50,116 nucleotides of DNA from Sulfurovum sp. (lineage in GTDB: Bacteria > Campylobacterota > Campylobacteria > Campylobacterales > Sulfurovaceae). Positions 7,549-15,693 of the stretch are shown here, piece by piece (the first letter of the stretch is position 1; every line of letters begins with the position of its first letter). Position numbers and translations under genes: made by a program. A model generated the notes under the pieces. That model was not told the DNA's origin, searched no databases, and saw only the letters and a program-made list of their open reading frames with translations. The stretch covers positions 1-50,116 of the forward strand of contig JAAXPZ010000022.1 of NCBI GenBank assembly GCA_012329065.1, written 5' to 3'.

Positions 7549-9158
7549 TGATAAACTCAATTATAAAAAAAGAGTGGTTGAAGATAAAACTATACTTCTT
7601 TGTAGCTATTATTTTGATCATTGGCAGCTTGGCACACTTTGTCTTCAATCTCAATTTTTCATTCTCTACTATTGAGCCTGAATCAATGATGTGGTATCAG
7701 TTTGCTCACATACAGGACAAGCCATACTTTTATCTCTCTTATCTTTTTCTAATAGTTGCCACAGTTGTATCCCTCTCTCAATTTTTGCCAGAAAAAATAC
7801 AAAATCGAATAAAGATTATGGCTCATCTGCCACTAAAAATGAGAAGCAGTTTATTTAGGCATCTTATTGTAGGCATAGGGTTTATAATGATAATTTGTTT
7901 GATTTTAGGCATGTCTATTATTCTTATTTTTGCCCAACACTACCCTAGTGCCATTGTAGAAATCGCAGTAAAAGATATGCTCTGGTATAGTTTTGCCTCT
8001 ATTGTCTTATACTTGGGTCTTAGTGCGGTCATTATCGAGAAAAATCCTGTTATGGCTATTTTTAAATTAATATTAGTTTTGCTATTTATCGCTTCTTTTG
8101 TCAAAGAAAGATTTTGGAGTGCAGATATAGTTTGGATAATTTTTTTAGTCTATATGCCATTTCTCGCTCTTGATAGTTTTTATAGCATAAAGCAACAAAG
8201 GCTAAACTCTATTTACTATAAAATAGGTACTCTAGCTACTGTTGCTGTCTTGTTTTATGGTGGCTATAAAAACTATACAGAAAACTACCAAAAAGAGTTT
8301 GAAAGATACTATATATTCTACTCAAATGTAGCAAAAGATTTTGTCTATCAGAAAAACTTTGGTGACCATCAATTTGAGCATGGCATACAAGGCAAAGGTA
8401 CATTTGACAGACTCAAGTACGAATCTTATCTTCCCTTTGTATATTGGCGAAACCTTGATATACAGAAAAAACTACCAATTGTTGTAAATGGAAAAAAGTT
8501 CGACAAGGCTACTATAAAAAAATCCCGTCTTGGCTTTAGCTACAATCCTAAGCATTTACAAAAACTTGAAGTTGAATTCTATCCTTTACTAAATCCACAT
8601 AGCGATATAGGCATGATAAAGTTTCCTGAAGAGATGTTTGAGATTGCAGCATCTGGAGCAGCTATATATGACTATGACAACGGCTTATCGATAAAACTAA
8701 CAGATGAGATGAATCAACAACTAACAAGTAGTGACTTTGTTTTCCCAGCTACACATATTTGGGGTAAGCCTACAAATATGAAGCCATACGACAAAGGATA
8801 TCTCGTACTTGACAGCAACAAAGCACTCTTCAACATCAAAAGAAAAGATGATAAAATATATGTCACAAAAGTGCATTACCCAGAAGGCATAGATCTTGCA
8901 TATATTAAAATATCCGAAAATAAGCAAAAAGAGCTCAGCGGTTATGCTATAGATACGAATAGTAACTTCTATTTCTTGTCCTGGGATTTTGTATTTGAAA
9001 AGATAAAACTACCAAAGTTTGACTATAGAATAATGAAACTAAAGCTTATCTCTAACCCTCTTAACTATGTCATCAGGTATGATGATGGACAAACCTATTA
9101 CGCCGTGTACATCCCTAGAGATGGTGGCAAACATAAGCATGTAAAGTTTGTATATTGA
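7548..9158 (+). CDS. ABC transporter permease with large C-terminal extracytoplasmic domain (DUF4857-like)
   Basis: A 536-residue protein. The first 240 or so residues contain about six hydrophobic segments in an ABC-2-like layout (after MINSIIKKEWLKIKLYFF). Residues from about 245 to the end are soluble and beta-rich, with repeats of short aromatic strands (YLPFVYWRNLDIQKKLPIVVNGKKFDKATIKKSR; SNFYFLSWDFVFEKIKLPKFD) that suggest a propeller-like domain outside the membrane. This layout resembles DUF4857 proteins that pair with an ABC ATPase, but I have only memory of the family to support it. The C-terminus ends in a His/Lys-rich stretch (GGKHKHVKFVY). It is the last gene of the accessory metal locus and converges with the TRAP operon. 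Confidence 0.75.
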   Translation: MINSIIKKEWLKIKLYFFVAIILIIGSLAHFVFNLNFSFSTIEPESMMWYQFAHIQDKPYFYLSYLFLIVATVVSLSQFLPEKIQNRIKIMAHLPLKMRSSLFRHLIVGIGFIMIICLILGMSIILIFAQHYPSAIVEIAVKDMLWYSFASIVLYLGLSAVIIEKNPVMAIFKLILVLLFIASFVKERFWSADIVWIIFLVYMPFLALDSFYSIKQQRLNSIYYKIGTLATVAVLFYGGYKNYTENYQKEFERYYIFYSNVAKDFVYQKNFGDHQFEHGIQGKGTFDRLKYESYLPFVYWRNLDIQKKLPIVVNGKKFDKATIKKSRLGFSYNPKHLQKLEVEFYPLLNPHSDIGMIKFPEEMFEIAASGAAIYDYDNGLSIKLTDEMNQQLTSSDFVFPATHIWGKPTNMKPYDKGYLVLDSNKALFNIKRKDDKIYVTKVHYPEGIDLAYIKISENKQKELSGYAIDTNSNFYFLSWDFVFEKIKLPKFDYRIMKLKLISNPLNYVIRYDDGQTYYAVYIPRDGGKHKHVKFVY

Positions 9159-9207
9159 GCGCATAGACTGATTGACTCAGCCTATATTGGAAATTTTAGA
9201 GCCAATC

Positions 9208-11100
9208 TCAACTAAATCTTTTTTTCATATAACTATACCAATGAAAACTCAACAGATAGGCATACGAGTATGTTCCAATAGCAATCAAAACAAATGTCAA
9301 TATGATCTCTGTAACGGAATACCATTCATAGCTGCTTGTTTCTGGAATGTATTTGTACATCAGGAATGCTGGAACATAAGCAAATAAAAATGGTCCAAGG
9401 TATAGGAATTTGGCAAATTTAAATGCCGTAAACGCTGTCTTCCACATATTGGCTCTTGCAATTGTTGCACCCACAAAAGCCGCTATACAAACTGGCGGTG
9501 TGATATTGGAGTCTTGGCTTAGCCAATAGATAATAAAATGTGCTGCTATAGGAGAAACACCTAGCTCTACCAAAGCAGGAACTGCTATGACAGCAATAAT
9601 CAAATAAGCAGCAGTTACAGGAACACCCATGCCTAACACTAGTGATGCCAACGCAATGAACAAAATAGTTAACCATAGCTGACCATCTGCAAGCTGTATC
9701 ACAATAGAACTAAAGGAGAATGTCAATCCACTAAATGTGAGCATAGATATTATAATACCTATAACTCCAACTGTTGCTCCTACAAGTAGGCTACTCAACA
9801 CGCCAGTTCTGGTTGCCTCCATAATAAGATTAAAATCTATTCTTGATTCTTTTCTAGCAACAGCTGCTCCCAATGCAACACCAAAACTTATAGATGCTAC
9901 ATAAAAGTTAGAGATATCTAGTGCGGTATAGGCATCTACTGCAAGTAAAAGCATCATAAGTACCATATGCATCAACGAATAAAGTCCGCCTATTGTCCAA
10001 CCTATAAGAATGCATGAAACAATACCAGCAACAGCGGCATAAGCAGGAGAGTATCCTGCTATCATCAATATAGTAATAATCACAAGTGGGACAAAATAAA
10101 ACCATCCTTCATTAAAAATCTTCTTTGCGTCATCTTTTGATCTTTCACCTCTTATTCCCTCTTTTTTTGCTTCATAATGAACCATAACAAATACACTGAA
10201 AAAATACATAAGTGCAGGAAATATAGCAATAAGCATAATAATATTATAAGAAATGCCAGTCAACTCTGCCATTATAAAACCACCAGCACCCATAATCGGA
10301 GGCATGAACATCCCACCAATGGATGCTGCTGGCTCTACTGCTCCTGCTACATGCGGCTTAAAGCCAGCCTTTTTCATAAGGGGTATTGTAAAAGCTCCCG
10401 TAGATGCAGTGTTGGCAATAGCGGAGCCTGATATGGATCCAAACACAGCACTTGCAACAACCGCTACCTTGGCAGGACCGCCAGTTTTGTGCCCTACTAG
10501 TGCCAAAGGTAAATCTATAAAAAACTTCTGTGCACCAGACTTCTCTAGAAATGCTCCAAAAAGAACAAAGAGCAAAACATAAGTTGCCAACACATTTGCC
10601 ATAATGCCAAATACGCCATCATTCGTTAAGAAAATTGTTGTAGATATTGTATCTAAAAGCCCTCCTCCACTATGAGCAAATAGTCCTGGTATATGCTCAC
10701 CATAAACACCATAAAGCATCATAGATACGCCTATTATCACAAAGACATTTCCTATAACTCTCCTAGCAACTTCTATTCCAAGCACAACACCGATAAAAGA
10801 GACCCATTGATCCATTGTTGTCTCTATGCCAGCCCTATGGTTGATGTCAACAAAGTAAACCATATAATATAGAACTGGGATTGCAGCAGCTGCTAGAAGA
10901 ATATAATCTAATACTCTTAAATATCTATTTGTTGATTTATAGACCATAAATACCAATATGTAAGTAATCAATACATATACACTTCTATGGTATTGGGTTG
11001 CGACTGGTTCTACGAGAGCGGCATATGAGTAAAATAGAAGTAGCGTTAACGCCAAAAGATCAAAAAAAAACCTCTCGACTCTATTTAATTTTTGAAACAT
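9208..11100 (-). CDS. TRAP transporter fused permease (DctQM type), TAXI system
   Basis: A 630-residue polytopic protein in which the small (4-helix) and large (12-helix) TRAP permease subunits are fused. The N-terminal part (about residues 1-120) matches the small subunit. The rest has the DctM pattern, for example the GSISGSAIANTASTGAFTIPLMKKAG segment and LVLGMGVPVTAAYLI. Such fused permeases usually pair with TAXI-family solute-binding proteins, and one lies directly upstream in the same operon. It would use the sodium or proton gradient to import an organic anion; the substrate cannot be told from sequence. The start ATG follows AAGGA. A 10-bp hairpin lies in the 81-base gap to the binding-protein gene. 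Confidence 0.92.
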   Translation of the reverse strand: MFQKLNRVERFFFDLLALTLLLFYSYAALVEPVATQYHRSVYVLITYILVFMVYKSTNRYLRVLDYILLAAAAIPVLYYMVYFVDINHRAGIETTMDQWVSFIGVVLGIEVARRVIGNVFVIIGVSMMLYGVYGEHIPGLFAHSGGGLLDTISTTIFLTNDGVFGIMANVLATYVLLFVLFGAFLEKSGAQKFFIDLPLALVGHKTGGPAKVAVVASAVFGSISGSAIANTASTGAFTIPLMKKAGFKPHVAGAVEPAASIGGMFMPPIMGAGGFIMAELTGISYNIIMLIAIFPALMYFFSVFVMVHYEAKKEGIRGERSKDDAKKIFNEGWFYFVPLVIITILMIAGYSPAYAAVAGIVSCILIGWTIGGLYSLMHMVLMMLLLAVDAYTALDISNFYVASISFGVALGAAVARKESRIDFNLIMEATRTGVLSSLLVGATVGVIGIIISMLTFSGLTFSFSSIVIQLADGQLWLTILFIALASLVLGMGVPVTAAYLIIAVIAVPALVELGVSPIAAHFIIYWLSQDSNITPPVCIAAFVGATIARANMWKTAFTAFKFAKFLYLGPFLFAYVPAFLMYKYIPETSSYEWYSVTEIILTFVLIAIGTYSYAYLLSFHWYSYMKKRFS

Positions 11101-11127
11101 TGGCGATAAGTCCTTATTGTGTTATCT

Positions 11128-11152
11128 ACCCAAAGAGAGAAGCTCTTTGGGT
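11128..11152 (-). repeat. Intercistronic hairpin after the TAXI binding-protein gene
   Basis: ACCCAAAGAG (11128-11137) and CTCTTTGGGT (11143-11152) form a perfect 10-bp stem with a five-base loop. In the transcribed (minus) strand no U-run follows. Its position between binding-protein and permease genes fits an RNA stabiliser or partial terminator that gives more binding protein than permease. Confidence 0.75.
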
Positions 11153-11181
11153 TTACTTATTGTGGCAACAGTGATAATAAT

Positions 11182-12147
11182 CTATTTTATTACACCTTTT
11201 TCTTTCCAGAATTTAATAGCTCCAGGGTGAAGCTCAAGCTCAGCAGTTCCTTTTGTTCCACCCTCTACACTCATCTGCTTTGCAGTTTTTTTGATTGTTA
11301 CCATATGCTTCAGACCCTTGTCTGTAAAGACTGCTTTTAGCATCTTATACACTACATCTTCTGGGACTTTTTCATTTGCTATCCACAAGGCTGAGTCCTG
11401 AAATGATTTTATATCATTATCTTGACCTCTATAGGTTTTAGCAGGAATTGTTAATGCACTATAAAAAGGATACTTCTTAAGTACACCAAACTTTTCTGCA
11501 TCCGTATATACATTTATAAGGTCTATATCATTTTGCTGAGCAGCCTGTATGACTGCTGCTGTTGGATAGCCTGAAAATACCCAGAAAGCGTCAAGTTGAT
11601 TGTTGGAAAATGCTGCTGCTGCATTGTTGTAGCCCAAGAACTCAGGTTTCATTTTGTCCCATATACCAATACCTTTGAAAAATCGTTCAGCATTTGCAGC
11701 AGCACCAGAGCCACCTTTGCCAACACCTACCTTTTTCCCAACTAAGTCAGCAGCAGACTTGATTCCTGCACTCTTTTTTACAATTAGCTGAGCAGGTGCA
11801 CCGTATAGATAGGCAACTGCTTTTACTCCAGTGTATTTTCGGTCGTCTTTTGGAGATAGCTTACCTTGAGATGCTAGATATGTATCTCCAGCATATGCTA
11901 TAGCAAAGTCAGCTTTTTTCATACTCACTAGACGCACATTCTGGACAGAGCCTGCGGATGCACTGACATTGATCTTTGCATCAACTATTTTATTATCATT
12001 TGTATACTGGCTAATGCCAGCTGCAAAATACTGGAATGTTCCTCCAGAAGGTCCTCCTGAAAACTTATACATTTGGGCGGATACTGCCGTAGTTGCCATT
12101 ACCGAAAACGCGGCTATAGTGCCTGCAGTCAATAAAACTTTTTTCAT
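11182..12147 (-). CDS. TAXI family TRAP transporter solute-binding protein
   Basis: A 321-residue periplasmic binding protein with a signal peptide (MKKVLLTAGTIAAFSVMATTAVSA). The early motif FSGGPSGGTFQYFAAGIS is the typical TAXI entry (GGxxGGTxxxxA), followed by a KKADFAIAYAGDTYLA segment and VGVGKGGSGAAANAERFFKGIG. It captures the substrate and passes it to the fused permease just downstream. TAXI proteins bind glutamate/glutamine or other organic acids in the few studied cases; nothing here fixes the ligand. It is separated by 134 bases from the DctPQM operon upstream, so it may have its own promoter. Confidence 0.9.
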   Translation of the reverse strand: MKKVLLTAGTIAAFSVMATTAVSAQMYKFSGGPSGGTFQYFAAGISQYTNDNKIVDAKINVSASAGSVQNVRLVSMKKADFAIAYAGDTYLASQGKLSPKDDRKYTGVKAVAYLYGAPAQLIVKKSAGIKSAADLVGKKVGVGKGGSGAAANAERFFKGIGIWDKMKPEFLGYNNAAAAFSNNQLDAFWVFSGYPTAAVIQAAQQNDIDLINVYTDAEKFGVLKKYPFYSALTIPAKTYRGQDNDIKSFQDSALWIANEKVPEDVVYKMLKAVFTDKGLKHMVTIKKTAKQMSVEGGTKGTAELELHPGAIKFWKEKGVIK

Positions 12148-12281
12148 TTTAGTCCTTTGTTTTGAATTGTGATTCAGTATATCTTATTTTTCTTGTATAA
12201 AAGATAAAAAATATAGTAAAATTCTCTCAATATATGTAATAAGTTTCGAAACAGTTATAGGTATCCAACAGAAATGGGTGT

Positions 12282-13619
12282 TTAGCCAAATCCATAAAAC
12301 GATGGAAACATAACTATAGAAGCTAATACAAGTACCTGAAGGAGGATGAATGGTATCACCCCTTTGTATATATCTGTAGTTTTGATAGTTGAGGGTGCTA
12401 CTCCTTTGAGATAGAATAGGCTAAAGCCAAAAGGTGGTGTCAGAAATGATGTCTGTAGGTTGAGTGCGATAAGTATGGCAAACCAGAGAGGATCGATACC
12501 AAGTATATAGACGATAGGCAGAAGTATCGGTACCACTATATATGATATCTCAAAAAAATCTATGAAGAAGCCGAGAAACATGATAATCAGCATAGAAAGA
12601 ATCAAGAAGCCCCATTTTTCACCAGGTAGTGAAGTCATAAAGACCTCAACTAGCTCATCTGCACCGCTATATGTAAACACCATAGAGAATGCTGTTGCTC
12701 CTATGAGAATAGCAAAAACCATTGATGTAGTCTTAACTGTTTCTAGGGAGGCTTCTTTGATCATGCCATAGCTAAGCTTTCTGTACATTAAGGCCAAAAC
12801 AATACTTCCAAATGCACCCAAAGATGCAGACTCTGTTGGAGTGGCGATACCTGCGAATATTGAGCCTAGAACCAGTATGATAAGAGTCAAAGGTGGAATG
12901 ACTGATAAAAGTGCCTTTTTTATATTGGCACCTTTGGTTACTGAGGCATCTATCTCAATAGCTGGAGCAGCATCCTTATCAAAAAAAGCGACAATGAAAA
13001 CATATATAACATAAACAGTCACTAGCATCAACCCTGGCACTAATGCTGCTATAAAGAGATCGCCAACTGGTAATTGGAATACATCTGCCAGAACAATAAG
13101 CACAATAGATGGAGGAATAATCTGCCCTAATGTACCTGCTGCACATATAGTACCGCAACTTAAAGATTTTTTGTACCCATTGTCCAGCATGACGGGTAAA
13201 GATATAACACCCATCGCAACCACTGAGGCTCCGACAACACCAGTGGATGCCGCCAGCAACGCCCCAATCAGCACTGTTGACACGGCAAGCCCGCCACGCA
13301 CTTTTCCAAACAGTATGCCCATAGAAGAGAGCATCCTCTCTGCCAATTCTGACTTCTGGAGCACAATGCCCATAAAAATAAATAGTGGTATAGCCATAAG
13401 AATTTTGTTGGTCATAATACTATATAAACGAAACGGCATCATAGAAAACATAGAAAGAAATTCTTCCCAAAATTCCAATACTGTACCGCCATCTGGTATA
13501 ATCTCAAACCATGCAGCAAGCATCCCAAACAAAATCGACACAGCACCGAAAGTAAAAGCCACTGGGTATCCAACTAGAAGTAGCAACAGGGCCACCCCGA
13601 ACATGATGAGACCTATCAC
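12282..13619 (-). CDS. dctM: TRAP transporter large permease DctM
   Basis: A 445-residue 12-helix TRAP large subunit. Diagnostic stretches are MGIVLQKSELAERMLSSMG, GLAVSTVLIGALLAASTGVVGASVVAMGVISLPVM, CGTICAAGTLGQIIPPSIVLIVLAD and GIATPTESASLGAFGS. It forms the ion-coupled translocation path with the small subunit encoded upstream, which it overlaps by four bases. It is longer by a few tens of residues than the shortest DctM proteins, which is common in the subgroup that pairs with alpha-keto acid or monocarboxylate binding proteins. The family is certain; the symbol is used in the general sense, not as proof of C4-dicarboxylate transport. Confidence 0.93.
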   Translation of the reverse strand: MIGLIMFGVALLLLLVGYPVAFTFGAVSILFGMLAAWFEIIPDGGTVLEFWEEFLSMFSMMPFRLYSIMTNKILMAIPLFIFMGIVLQKSELAERMLSSMGILFGKVRGGLAVSTVLIGALLAASTGVVGASVVAMGVISLPVMLDNGYKKSLSCGTICAAGTLGQIIPPSIVLIVLADVFQLPVGDLFIAALVPGLMLVTVYVIYVFIVAFFDKDAAPAIEIDASVTKGANIKKALLSVIPPLTLIILVLGSIFAGIATPTESASLGAFGSIVLALMYRKLSYGMIKEASLETVKTTSMVFAILIGATAFSMVFTYSGADELVEVFMTSLPGEKWGFLILSMLIIMFLGFFIDFFEISYIVVPILLPIVYILGIDPLWFAILIALNLQTSFLTPPFGFSLFYLKGVAPSTIKTTDIYKGVIPFILLQVLVLASIVMFPSFYGFG

Positions 13620-14122
13620 GATTCAAATCCACGGTAGATATTTATATTGCTAATGATATAGTTTATTGAGCAAAATATCAAAAATATAAATGCCAGAGGA
13701 ATCATGCCTTTGATGATCCAGCGATGAGTCAAACCTCCTGGATCTTCACTAATCTCACCCGAAGTATAAGCGTCAAGAACAAAATCCCAAGATCCGTAAG
13801 CGATGAGGAGTGCCAACGGTATAAGAAAAAGCACTGTGCCAAATATGTTGACTAATGCCTTTGTCTTGTAGCTAAAGTTGGTATAGAGAAAATCCACCCT
13901 TACATGCCCGTCGTGCCTCAACGCGTATCCAGTTCCAAACAGAATAATCACAGCAAAAAGATGCCATTCCATCTCCTGCATTACTATTGAACTATTGTGA
14001 AATGCATACCTCATCAGTACATCATAAGCAACATTAAATATCATTACAACCAACAAGACTCCAGAAATATAGCCGACAGCATCGATAATTTTATCCATTA
14101 CTCTCTCAATCTTTAACAACAA
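13616..14122 (-). CDS. dctQ: TRAP transporter small permease DctQ
   Basis: A 168-residue four-helix small subunit. The sequence has the family features: a first amphipathic stretch (KIERVMDKIIDAVGYISG), VVMIFNVAYDVLMRYAFHNSSI, then MEWHLFAVIILFGTGYALRHDGHVRVDFLY, where the RxDxHVRVD motif is typical. The start is TTG at 14122 (or TTG at 14119), supported by GAGGAG just upstream; the ATG at 14098 has weaker ribosome-binding support and would cut the usual N-terminus. The gene lies between the binding protein and the large permease. Confidence 0.9.
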   Translation of the reverse strand: MLLKIERVMDKIIDAVGYISGVLLVVMIFNVAYDVLMRYAFHNSSIVMQEMEWHLFAVIILFGTGYALRHDGHVRVDFLYTNFSYKTKALVNIFGTVLFLIPLALLIAYGSWDFVLDAYTSGEISEDPGGLTHRWIIKGMIPLAFIFLIFCSINYIISNINIYRGFES

Positions 14123-14181
14123 GCCAACTCCTCTATATCTAATACAAAAAAGACTTCTATCTTCTTGATATTAGATACAGT

Positions 14182-14211
14182 CTATGCCATCTTTCAGCGA
14201 AAGGGGCATAG
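14182..14211 (-). repeat. Intercistronic hairpin after the DctP-type gene
   Basis: CTATGCC (14182-14188) pairs with GGCATAG (14205-14211), and inside it CTTTC (14191-14195) pairs with GAAAG (14199-14203). The result is a long, nearly continuous stem with an AGC loop, located between the binding-protein gene and dctQ. It is the counterpart of the hairpin at 11128-11152 in the neighbouring TRAP operon, and no U-run follows. Confidence 0.72.
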
Positions 14212-14225
14212 TACTGCACAAAAAC

Positions 14226-15284
14226 CTATTTATCTAAATTTAAATAGCCACCCTGCATCATCTGAGACCACGCTCTGGCTTTTTTCATATATGCCTTATA
14301 GTCTGTATAGATCTCTTTGAATTTTGGATCTTTTGTTGCATACGCCTCATATACTTCTGCTGCTGCTGCTTTCATAGCACCAATGACTGGTTTTGGGAAA
14401 GTTTTCACTTTGATATTTGGGAAATCTGTCTTCATTTTGTCCCATGCTTCAAGTGATGCTGAAAAGTTCTCTACATACATATCAAATGATGCAGCTTTCA
14501 TAGCAACCTCTAACATAGTCTGATACTTTTTTGGAAGCTTGTCGAAAGCTTTTTTGTTTACCATAAATTGCATCTCAGATGCTGGCTCGTGCCAACCTGT
14601 ATAGTAGTATGGTGCTACTTTGTGAAAGCCCATCTTTATATCCATACCAGGTCCTACCCACTCTAGAGCATCGATAGTACCGCGATCTAGAGATGTATAC
14701 AATTCACCTGCTGGGATATTGGTCACAGAAACACCAAGTTTTGCAAAAACCTCACCCGCAAGACCAGGAATTCTCATCTTAAGACCTTTTAAGTCCTCAA
14801 CAGTTTTGATCTCTTTTCTAAACCATCCACCCATCTGGTTTCCAGTATTTCCACCAGGATAGTTGTAGATACCAAACTTGTCATATACCTCTTTCATGTA
14901 CTTCATTCCATTTCCATAGTAGAACCATGAGTACTGCTCCGATGGTGTCATGCCAAGTGGCATAGAAGTAAACCATACAGTATTTATATCTTTGCCTTTC
15001 CAGTAGTATGAACCACTATGACCCATCTGATATTGTCCGCCCTTGACCATATCAAGGATTCCAAGTGGAGCCTTGTGTTTCTCTTTTCCCTCTGCTTTGA
15101 TGACAAATTCACCATCAGACATTGCCTTGACATACTCTGCTACTCTTGCAGGTGGTGATGCCAGAGGCGTAAGCGTAGAAGGCCATGTCATAGCCAACTT
15201 CCATTTGATCTTCTTCGCAGCCAAAGGGCTAGCCAGCAATGCTATAGCAGATACAAGTACTGCTGCTTTTGTTACTTTATTCAT
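14226..15284 (-). CDS. TRAP transporter solute-binding protein DctP family (TakP-like subgroup)
   Basis: A 352-residue periplasmic binding protein with a signal peptide ending near ASPLAA. Features of the family are the entry IKWKLAMTWPSTLTPLASPPARVAEYVKAMSDGEF, the segment GNTGNQMGGWFRKEIKTVEDLKGLKMRIPGLAGEVFAKLGVS with the ligand-binding arginine in KMRIPG, and LYTSLDRGTIDALEWVGPGMD. The WVGP motif and the MTWP entry resemble the subgroup that binds alpha-keto acids or lactate/pyruvate (TakP, TTHA0766) rather than classical C4-dicarboxylate DctP; this substrate guess is inference. It is first in the operon with dctQ and dctM and has its own promoter at 15340-15345. Confidence 0.9.
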   Translation of the reverse strand: MNKVTKAAVLVSAIALLASPLAAKKIKWKLAMTWPSTLTPLASPPARVAEYVKAMSDGEFVIKAEGKEKHKAPLGILDMVKGGQYQMGHSGSYYWKGKDINTVWFTSMPLGMTPSEQYSWFYYGNGMKYMKEVYDKFGIYNYPGGNTGNQMGGWFRKEIKTVEDLKGLKMRIPGLAGEVFAKLGVSVTNIPAGELYTSLDRGTIDALEWVGPGMDIKMGFHKVAPYYYTGWHEPASEMQFMVNKKAFDKLPKKYQTMLEVAMKAASFDMYVENFSASLEAWDKMKTDFPNIKVKTFPKPVIGAMKAAAAEVYEAYATKDPKFKEIYTDYKAYMKKARAWSQMMQGGYLNLDK

Positions 15285-15306
15285 TATTACTCCTTAGTGT
15301 ATTTAT

Positions 15307-15345
15307 GTTGAAGATATTGATATCTCAACTAACACGATGATTATA
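15307..15345 (-). promoter_or_regulatory. Promoter and leader dyad of the DctP operon
   Basis: On the minus strand TATAAT (complement of 15340-15345) forms a clear -10 box. Ten bases downstream lies an imperfect inverted repeat, plus-strand GTTGAAGATAT (15307-15317) and ATATCTCAAC (15320-15329), with one bulged base. It would start at the very beginning of the transcript and could be an operator or a 5' hairpin. Confidence 0.5.
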
Positions 15346-15379
15346 GCCCAATTACTCTTTAAAGATAACTGTAAGATGG

Positions 15380-15420
15380 AACTTTTTTGAAACATAAGTA
15401 ATGATGTTACTTTTTTGACA
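15380..15420. repeat. Direct repeat ACTTTTTTGANAC, period 28
   Basis: ACTTTTTTGAAAC (15380-15392) and ACTTTTTTGACAC (15408-15420) match at 12 of 13 bases, with starts 28 bases apart. They lie upstream of both divergent promoters, so they could be a regulator's binding sites. The T-tract makes chance similarity possible in AT-rich DNA. Confidence 0.4.
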
Positions 15421-15504
15421 CAGAATTAATATTACTCTGAATTTTAAACAGCTATAATAGGATTAAATGTATTATTTATGATAGTAACTGTATAGTAATA
15501 CTTT

Positions 15505-15510
15505 TATAAT
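15505..15510 (+). promoter_or_regulatory. -10 element of the riboswitch transcript
   Basis: TATAAT followed by a spacer that would place the transcription start at about 15517, exactly at the 5' end of the riboswitch P1 stem. The T-rich upstream region lacks a clear -35 element. Confidence 0.6.
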
Positions 15511-15517
15511 AAAATAC

Positions 15518-15595
15518 GATCATGCTAAACTTGTCGTAAGTCAAGGACAGAAAGCTATGGGTCTTTTCGGAAGAGAGATTGCCAGGTTGCCGATC
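15518..15595 (+). promoter_or_regulatory. Cyclic di-GMP-I (GEMM) riboswitch
   Basis: The sequence has the GEMM-I architecture. A short P1 pairs GATC (15518-15521) with GATC (15592-15595). The first hairpin CTTGTC-GTAA-GTCAAG has a GNRA loop. Then comes the conserved junction GGACAGAAAGC (family consensus near GGACGCAAAGCC), a GGGTC... second hairpin around TTTTCGGAAGAG, and the closing GCCAGGTTGCC (consensus GCCGGGTTACC). In the family, c-di-GMP binds at the three-way junction. It lies just after a -10 box and about 100 bases before the ATG of the DUF1800-like gene. A transcriptional terminator is not obvious downstream, so control might be at translation or by another structure. Confidence 0.87.
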
Positions 15596-15693
15596 AGCTA
15601 TCTATAAGATATGCAACACAATATCATCTCTTTTGACAAAATTTTCATTTGCTTTTATCTCTTGAATTGACATAATTTAAACTAAGGAAATTG

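Larger units (their letters stand above)
15285..15693. other. Divergent intergenic region between the TRAP operon and the DUF1800-like gene
   Basis: This 409-base gap holds the DctP promoter and dyad (15307-15345), a direct repeat (15380-15392 and 15408-15420), a plus-strand promoter (15505-15510), a c-di-GMP riboswitch (15518-15595) and about 100 bases of leader to the ATG at 15694. No ORF is seen. Confidence 0.7.

Noticed and set aside
10253-10582. 109-codon plus-strand frame inside the fused TRAP permease
   Set aside because: It is the antisense reading of the conserved permease core and has no supporting signals.
13171-13653. 160-codon plus-strand frame over dctM
   Set aside because: Pro/Ser/Thr-rich low-complexity translation typical of the antisense strand of a membrane-protein gene.
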